Made by a program: the position numbers and the translations under genes. A stretch of DNA of 11,374 bases from Baffinella frigidus (taxonomy: Eukaryota > Cryptophyceae > Cryptomonadales > Baffinellaceae), in NCBI GenBank assembly GCA_026770585.1, contig MU646490.1, forward strand, positions 124,715 to 136,088, read 5' to 3'. Shown here piece by piece: positions 6,875 through 11,374 of this stretch. Under the pieces are notes generated by a model that was given only the letters and a program-made list of their open reading frames with translations, had not been told where the DNA came from and did no database searches. Numbering within the stretch: position 1 is the stretch's first letter; each line of letters starts with the position of its first letter.

Positions 6875-7569
6875 CGAATTGAATACACAGGGTTCGGCAA
6901 GACGGCCGATTCTGAGCGGGTCCGTCGTCGTCGTGGGCGAAATCGGCCGTCGTCGTCGGCGACACGTCGTCACCACGACAGGCAGGGTCTCTTTTGCCGT
7001 CTCTTGACACTCTTCCGCGGAGAAGGTGGCTTGGCGGGGGGGACGAGGGGGGATTTCTCCTGAACCAGCGCGGGGCGGTTCAGGGGGTGACTGAAAACTT
7101 GAGTCAACGAGCGACGGGCCCTAGGGGCCGGGCCCCACTTTCCCGCCTCCCCTTCACGACAAACACAATCCAGTGACCATGGACGCCCAAGCTGTGGTGG
7201 ACGAGCTCGCGCAGCCCCTTCCCCAGTGGGTCTTGCAGCCCCGCACCCATGCCATGGCGGCCGAGTTGCTTTACAAAAAGTGACTTTGAGGCCTGTTAGG
7301 CCCCTCCCCTTAGTTGCTGATCTAAGATCCTGAGAGCCCCGTCGTGTCGTGTCCGCGACGGGCAACCCCCGTCGTCTGTCGCCGACCTGAGGGTCCGTCG
7401 CCGTCTCCCCGTCGTGGTCTTGCCGGACCCTGTGAATACAAAGAAATTGACTTTTGGGCTCAATTGCAAAAGTTGATCAACTTGTAAGTAAACCTGTCTT
7501 ACCTAAAGTTGACAGCGTCTCACACACAAATCAAGAAAACAGGTCGCAGAGTCAGGTTTCGTTCGAAAA
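6875..7569. promoter_or_regulatory. Shared upstream region of two divergent genes
   Basis: This 695-bp stretch separates the start of the minus-strand gene (6874) from the start of the YjjX-like gene (7570). It has GTCGT-rich clusters near each side: 6919-6979, and 7338-7425. Both contain gggtccgtcg. The left cluster is bracketed by a perfect 11-bp inverted repeat, gacggccgatt (6901-6911) and aatcggccgtc (6941-6951). A cccgtcg/cgacggg hairpin lies at 7338-7362. Near 7450-7475, ttgacttttg and caaaagttgatcaa form an imperfect hairpin. A gtaagt at about 7485 could be a 5' UTR donor. A bidirectional promoter is inference from the gene orientation. Confidence 0.45.
7179..7283 (+). CDS. Short ORF of 34 residues, doubtful
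   Basis: An ATG in a good context (gtgaccatgg) opens a frame reading MDAQAVVDELAQPLPQW and ending ELLYKK before TGA. The composition is protein-like, but it is short, unrecognised and has no visible splice partner. It could be an upstream ORF in the YjjX-like transcript or chance. Confidence 0.25.
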   Translation: MDAQAVVDELAQPLPQWVLQPRTHAMAAELLYKK

Positions 7570-10500
7570 ATGGTGCTGCAGGCTCATCGCTGGGTGTGCG
7601 TGGCGTCGAAGAACCCGGTGAAGTGCAATGCGGCGCGCCTGGCAATCGAGCAGTCTTTCCCCTCCGCGATCGTCGAGGTCGAAAGCGCTGCCAAAAGAAC
7701 ACCTTTTTGTGGTCCTCGAAAAACTGGGATCTTTGCTCGAGGAAGCATTGAACAGCCCCCGCAGCCTCCCCGGAGAGATCACCTAGGGAAAACGGCTCCC
7801 TAAATTTCCGATCAGGCAGTTCCGGGGATCGGAATCGAAGGAAACTGTCCTTGGTCGTTACTCTTGACTGTCTCTGTCTCCTCATGTCCCTCCCTCCCCG
7901 ATCGAATAAGTGTCTGAGCCTGCGGGGCTGGCAAACACAGGTGGTCGGAGAGAGCGTTCCCAGCGGCGTCGCCGACCAGCCGATGACCGATCGCGAGACG
8001 CGAACGGTGTGCTGCCCGCCCCCTTACTGAATTTGTGAGAGAGTGGGGATAACAGGCAAGGCAGATCACACAGGCACGCGGGGCAAGCCTCGTGAGCTTT
8101 CAGCTCACACCTGCCAAGACTCTGGCACGCATTGCTTGCCGGCGACTGATGCCCGGGCCAAAAACAGGGGGCAGAGAACCGGGCGCGAGCTGCCAAAGAA
8201 CGCCATCCGGGATTCGATTTGTATAAACCCTAAACCCTGAACCCTAAACCCTAAACCCTAAACCCGAAACCCTACACCCTAAACCCTAAACCCTAAACCC
8301 TAAAACCTAAACCCCGAACTCTAAACCCTCAACCCCACACCCTACACCCTAACCCCTAAACCCTAAACCCTAAACCCTAAACCCTAACATCTAAACCTCA
8401 AACCCTAAACCCTAAGCTCCAAGAGGCCGGTTAAGCAGAACGACGTTTTTTTCTGGCCCTTAAACAAGGCAGATCCTGGGCCAGAAATCTCGGGGTCCCT
8501 TGCCGGAAATTCTGGCCCAGGATCTGCCTTGTTTTAAGGGCCAGAAAAAACAGTCGTTCTGCTTAACCGGCCTCTCCAAGCCCTAAACCCCAAACCCTAA
8601 ACCCTGAAACCTAAAACCTAAACCCTAAAAAAACTAAAACCTAAACCAGGTATGTGGGGATGGAGGGCGGGCTAGAGGAGGTGTGTTTCCAAGACCCATA
8701 CCCTCGCTCGCGAATCAACCCGCCGTGGCACGGCGTCCGAACCAAGCTTGGTTACAACCAATCAACCAAGCTTGGGTACAACCAAGCTTCGTTCGAACCA
8801 AGCTTGGGCGTGGTGCCCCCGCAGGACGTGCACACCATGAGTGAGGCGTGAGGTTAAGTTAGCAAGGATGCAGCACCGCGGGCTGGGTGCGAGCAGGACA
8901 GCAGCAAACATCTGGCTGCGAGTCTCTCTCTCTCTCTCTCCGTCCCGCTCCCTCTCCTTCTCCCTCACTCTCGCCCTCTCCCACTCCCTCTCCCTCTCCC
9001 TCACTCTCGCCCTCTCCCACTCCCACTCCCTCTCCCTCTCCCTCTCCCTCACTCTCTCCCTCTCCCTCTCCCTCTCCCTCTCCCTCTCCCGCTCCCTCTC
9101 CCTCTCCCTCTCCCTCTCCCTCTCCCTCTCCCTCACCCTCTCCCTCTCCCTCTCCCTCACTCTCTCCCTCTCCCTCTCCCGCTCCCTCCCCCTCTCAAAC
9201 ACACACACTCTCTCGGTGCACAGGACAGCAACAAGAAGCTGCGGTGCTTCGCCTGGATGGTGATCATCTCGACAGAGCGCCCCGAAATCGAGGGCTCCGC
9301 GCGCAGCGCCTGCTTCGAACTTCCGGAGGCGGTCTCCAAGGTATGAACATCAATGCCTACCGGCCGCGGCCATTGCCCTCCTGGCCCTCCCTGGTTGGCA
9401 GCAACTCGCCAGGGGTGTTCTCGGCAACGCGTGACCGTCCGTGGCGCAGCTGCTGGATGCCATTGCTGGCTGGCTGCCACGCACCTGCCGGGACTGTCTG
9501 CTCTCAGGTTCGGCACTTGAGCAGCGTCGCACCCTCGCTCCCGTGCCTCGCGGATGCGCTGCGCTGCTCCGGCCGTGGTGCGCCGTGGCGTCAAGCATGC
9601 TGCCCGGTGGGTGGTGCTCTCACCGCGAGGTAGGGCGTAGTGATGCTGGCTGGCTGGCGCGGTGGTGGCGTAGCTGGTGCGGGAGGGCTGTAATGAGATG
9701 AGACGCGGTGTTGGTGTTGGTGTTGGTGTTGGCAGCTGCCGCGGTGATGCTCACAGACGTGCCGTTGTTGGTGTTGTTTTCAGCAAGGCACGTGATGGTG
9801 GCAGCCAGACGTGGTGGTGCTGTTGGAGCCGTGGTGGTGGTGGTGGTTTTCTCAGCAAGACACGGTGATGCTGATGATCAGGCGTTGGGATGTTGGCAGT
9901 TGGTGCGGGGGGGGATGGAGCTGGGCGAAGCGGACGACCAGGTCTTCGCGCGCGAGAACTCTGGCAAGGGCGATGGCACCATCGGTCGCTTGACCCACGG
10001 GGTCTGTGCCTCAACCCTGCACCCTCAACCCTCAACCCGGAACCCTGCACCCTGCACCCTGCACCTTGCACCCTGAACCCTGCAACCTGAACCCTGAACC
10101 CTGATCCCTGCACCCTGAACCCTGAAACAAAATGGGAGTGAGTGAGGTCACCAATGAGGATGCTGGGGTGATGAGTGTGTCTCCAGGACATGCCCAGTGC
10201 TAACGTGTGTGTTGCCTCAGGACGCGTCCGTACTAACCGCCCTGCCGCACATGTTTTTTGTTTCGGTTCGCTGCGAAGAGAAGATGGCACCACGCCGCAA
10301 AGCTCTGAAAAAAATAACGTTTCGCGAAGCAAGGCCACGTAACGCTGCGTGCCTCTCCCGGAGAGGCGTGCAGGCAGGCCGCAGCAAATTCATCTGGGAA
10401 GATAACTGAATCAGTTCCTTTTCAATAGGAGGTTGAATAGGAGAAATTAGTTAGGGCTTAGTAAACTTGATTAGGCGTCCTAATTAAATAAGAACCGCTA

Positions 10501-11256
10501 ATCAGGGAACTGGTTCAGATATCATTCGAGATGAAAATGGTGTTTGTGTTCGGGGTCGGCGCCACCCTCCCCGGCACCCACCGCCCCTTCACTTCCCGAC
10601 CTGTGCCCGTACACGTAGCCAGCTCTGATTGCCGAGCTGGTGCTCCTGGATTGACACTCAATGTACCCTTAGTGCCAGACTGACCAATCAATCTCTAGGA
10701 AGATATAGGCAGCTCTGCTGGTCGGACGGAAGGGTGATGTTGCTGGCTGCCTTGGGGCGTGGTGGTGACTGTGTTGGGGTGTGGTGCTGTGTTGTGTGTG
10801 GCGGTGGCTGGCTTTGACGCGTGTGGTGGAGTGTGGGGCGGTGGCAGCGTGGTGACATGAGGAGGTGTGGCGTCTGGTGGCGTGTGATGTTGTTGGTGGC
10901 TGTGACGCGTGGGGCGGTGTATGGGATGGTGGCTGGGTAGTGATGTGAGGTGTTGTCCCGTGTGGTGGCGTGTTGTTGGTGTCCGTGGCGCGTGAGATTG
11001 TGTGTGAATCGGTGAATGGGTGGTGGCGTGAGGTGTTGTGGCGTGAGGTGTTGTGGCGTGTGGTGACGTGTGGTGTGGTTGGTGGTGGTGGCAGATGATG
11101 TCACGCACTGAGTACTACCGCCACGCCATGCTCTGCGCCCTCGTCCCCTTCCTCAATCCGTACCACCCACACCCGCTGTGGCTGTCTAGGCTCCAAGGGC
11201 ATGTAAGGATGCAACGTTGTCAGCACTCCAAAGTAGATTCGCGGAGGTGCCCTTAG
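7570..11256 (+). CDS. YjjX-like (DUF84) inosine/xanthosine triphosphatase
   Basis: Exons: 7570-7677, 7941-8006, 8168-8220, 8650-8680, 9224-9340, 9900-10001 and 11095-11256, all GT...AG, totalling 639 nt (212 residues plus stop). YjjX-family blocks appear in order: [16 protein letters not shown] (nucleotide-binding start, residues 10-25), [15 protein letters not shown] (42-56), [11 protein letters not shown] (59-69), [12 protein letters not shown] (75-86, acidic site), [13 protein letters not shown] (95-107), [10 protein letters not shown] (129-138), [15 protein letters not shown] (145-159) and [17 protein letters not shown] (162-178). Leu76 is split between exons 3 and 4. E. coli YjjX hydrolyses ITP and XTP, cleaning the nucleotide pool of deaminated purines; the same role is inferred here. 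The tail beyond PFLNPY is not conserved. A gtaagg at 11203 could be a further donor, so the C-terminus is uncertain. The start ATG at 7570 places the NPVK block at the usual distance. Confidence 0.9.
8221..8649 (+). repeat. Intron composed of telomeric CCCTAAA repeats
   Basis: The donor gtataaaccc runs straight into about 190 bp of near-perfect ccctaaa units (to about 8415). The 152-bp inverted-repeat element follows, and then more degenerate units to about 8645. The acceptor aaacctaaaccag is itself made from telomeric units. The repeat is therefore internal to a gene and not a chromosome end. The exons on both sides (GFDL and YVGMEGG) join into one conserved motif, which fixes the intron borders. 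Confidence 0.9.
8423..8574. mobile_element. Inverted-repeat MITE inserted in the telomeric array
   Basis: The arms start gaggccggttaagcagaacg and mirror each other over about 65 bp with a handful of mismatches. The central loop is about 20 bp (ctcggggtcccttgccgg region). Directly flanking tccaa on both sides is a likely 5-bp target-site duplication. There is no coding capacity. The arms differ from families A and B, so this is a third family. Confidence 0.85.
8650..8680 (+). CDS. 31-nt micro-exon of the YjjX-like gene
   Basis: The single G completes the Leu codon from exon 3; ten codons follow, [10 protein letters not shown], and then the donor gtgtgt. This is the VGIEGG-type acidic block conserved in the family, so the exon is needed for activity. 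Skipping it would shift the frame. Confidence 0.88.
8739..8809 (+). repeat. Four copies of accaagctt in an intron
   Basis: accaagctt recurs at 8741, 8765, 8781 and 8797, three times as the palindrome ccaagcttgg. The second and third copies follow gtacaacc-like spacers. Confidence 0.7.
8922..9198. repeat. CT-rich tract (TC and CCCTCT units) before an exon
   Basis: About 275 bp of almost pure pyrimidine on the coding strand, ending 25 bp before the acceptor ggtgcacag of the exon at 9224. It acts at least as an oversized polypyrimidine tract. The Ser/Pro/Leu and Arg/Glu repeat frames through it are artefacts. Confidence 0.9.
9341..9899 (+). other. YjjX-like gene intron with GTTGGT and GGTGGT repeats and repeated acceptor-like sites
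   Basis: After ordinary sequence at 9341-9700 come gttggt units (9704-9735). Two related segments follow, gttttcagcaaggcacgtga (9776) and gttttctcagcaagacacgg (9846), both acceptor-like and followed by gatg. The true acceptor is tgttggcag at 9891-9899. Confidence 0.55.
10011..10131 (+). repeat. Degenerate telomere-like tract at the start of the last intron
   Basis: About 120 bp of 7-mers such as ccctgca, ccctcaa and ccctgaa, beginning 10 bp after the donor at 10002. Confidence 0.75.
10406..10518. repeat. Small AT-rich inverted-repeat element in the last intron
   Basis: ctgaatcagttcc (10406-10418) and ggaactggttcag (10506-10518) are inverted repeats with one mismatch. The interior is AT-rich, unlike its surroundings. 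No clear target duplication. Confidence 0.45.
10735..11090 (+). repeat. GT/GGTGGC-rich low-complexity stretch before the last exon
   Basis: Loose repeats of ggtggc, gtgttg and gcgtgtgg fill the 3' part of the intron and leave almost no C-rich pyrimidine tract before the acceptor gtggcag at 11094. His/Thr/Pro frames on the other strand are composition artefacts. Confidence 0.75.
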
Positions 11257-11265
11257 CGCCTAGAT

Positions 11266-11374
11266 ACCCACACCCTCACCTATGATCCCTCGTCCCCATA
11301 ATCAACAAGTGCCCCACACCCTCACCCCTGAATCCTCAATCCGCAACCCACCACCCTCAACCCTCAACCCTCAA
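11266..11374 (+). repeat. Degenerate telomere-like tract at the window end
   Basis: caccctcacc, cccctgaatcctcaa and three ccctcaa units close the window, 10 bp after the YjjX-like stop codon. It continues beyond the window edge. Confidence 0.6.

Noticed and set aside
8226-8645. Chromosome end or CRISPR-like array
   Set aside because: The repeat is 7 bp with no spacers, and coding exons of one gene lie on both sides, so it is neither a terminal telomere nor a CRISPR array.
8762-9208. Minus-strand Arg/Glu-repeat frame
   Set aside because: Pure microsatellite translation; it overlaps an intron of the supported plus-strand gene.
9450-9507. Possible exon starting [10 protein letters not shown] in the YjjX-like gene
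   Set aside because: Not needed: the exons at 9340 and 9900 join directly in the family's order, and a 58-nt exon would break the frame.
8887-9633. Long plus-strand frame with Ser/Pro repeats
   Set aside because: It is a translation of the CT microsatellite. The real exon in this interval (9224-9340) uses another frame that matches the YjjX family.
10197-10409. 70-residue frame with basic residues
   Set aside because: It lies in the last intron of the YjjX-like gene. Exons 10001 and 11095 join in phase within a conserved block without it.
10688-11108. Two His/Thr/Pro-rich minus-strand frames
   Set aside because: Composition artefacts of the GT-rich intron.

Overview
The window is eukaryotic nuclear DNA. 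No bacterial-style gene layout is visible. Coding capacity is cut into short exons of 31 to 290 nt, joined by GT...AG introns whose phases match. Introns and spacers carry (TC)n, (GT)n and CT-rich microsatellites, small inverted-repeat transposon-like elements, and many tracts of CCCTAAA, the TTTAGGG-type telomere repeat known from plants and several algal and protist lineages. GC-rich exons and repeat-loaded introns fit a protist or alga with a repeat-rich genome, for example a cryptophyte, haptophyte or green alga. The exact lineage cannot be read from the sequence.

Three split genes were reconstructed by hand. (1) Plus strand, 1128-4323: the 3' part of a JmjC-domain (JMJD5/FIH-like cupin) Fe(II)/2-oxoglutarate oxygenase. 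Its four exons run from the HxD iron-binding motif to a distal His and a stop codon; the 5' exons were not found. (2) Minus strand, 6874-5007: a six-exon model for a protein of about 216 residues with one N-terminal membrane segment, family not recognised. The three 3' exons are better supported than the three 5' exons. (3) Plus strand, 7570-11256: a seven-exon gene for a YjjX-like (DUF84, inosine/xanthosine triphosphatase) protein of 212 residues. All family blocks are present in order, and the exon lengths sum to a multiple of three.

Layout: 1-1127 is repeat-bearing DNA with no supported exon. 1128-4323 is the JmjC gene. 4324-5006 is a short spacer between convergent genes holding two copies of a ~125-bp inverted-repeat element. 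5007-6874 is the unrecognised gene. 6875-7569 is a spacer between divergent gene starts with GTCGT-rich clusters. 7570-11256 is the YjjX-like gene, and the window ends in a degenerate telomere-like tract.

The most unusual features are these. The JmjC gene's splice junctions are surrounded by degenerate tandem copies of themselves: one exon start is present four times, one donor three times, and three other exon starts twice. One intron of the YjjX-like gene is built almost wholly of telomeric repeat with a 152-bp inverted-repeat element inserted in it, next to a 31-nt micro-exon. The three gene products have no obvious shared pathway.
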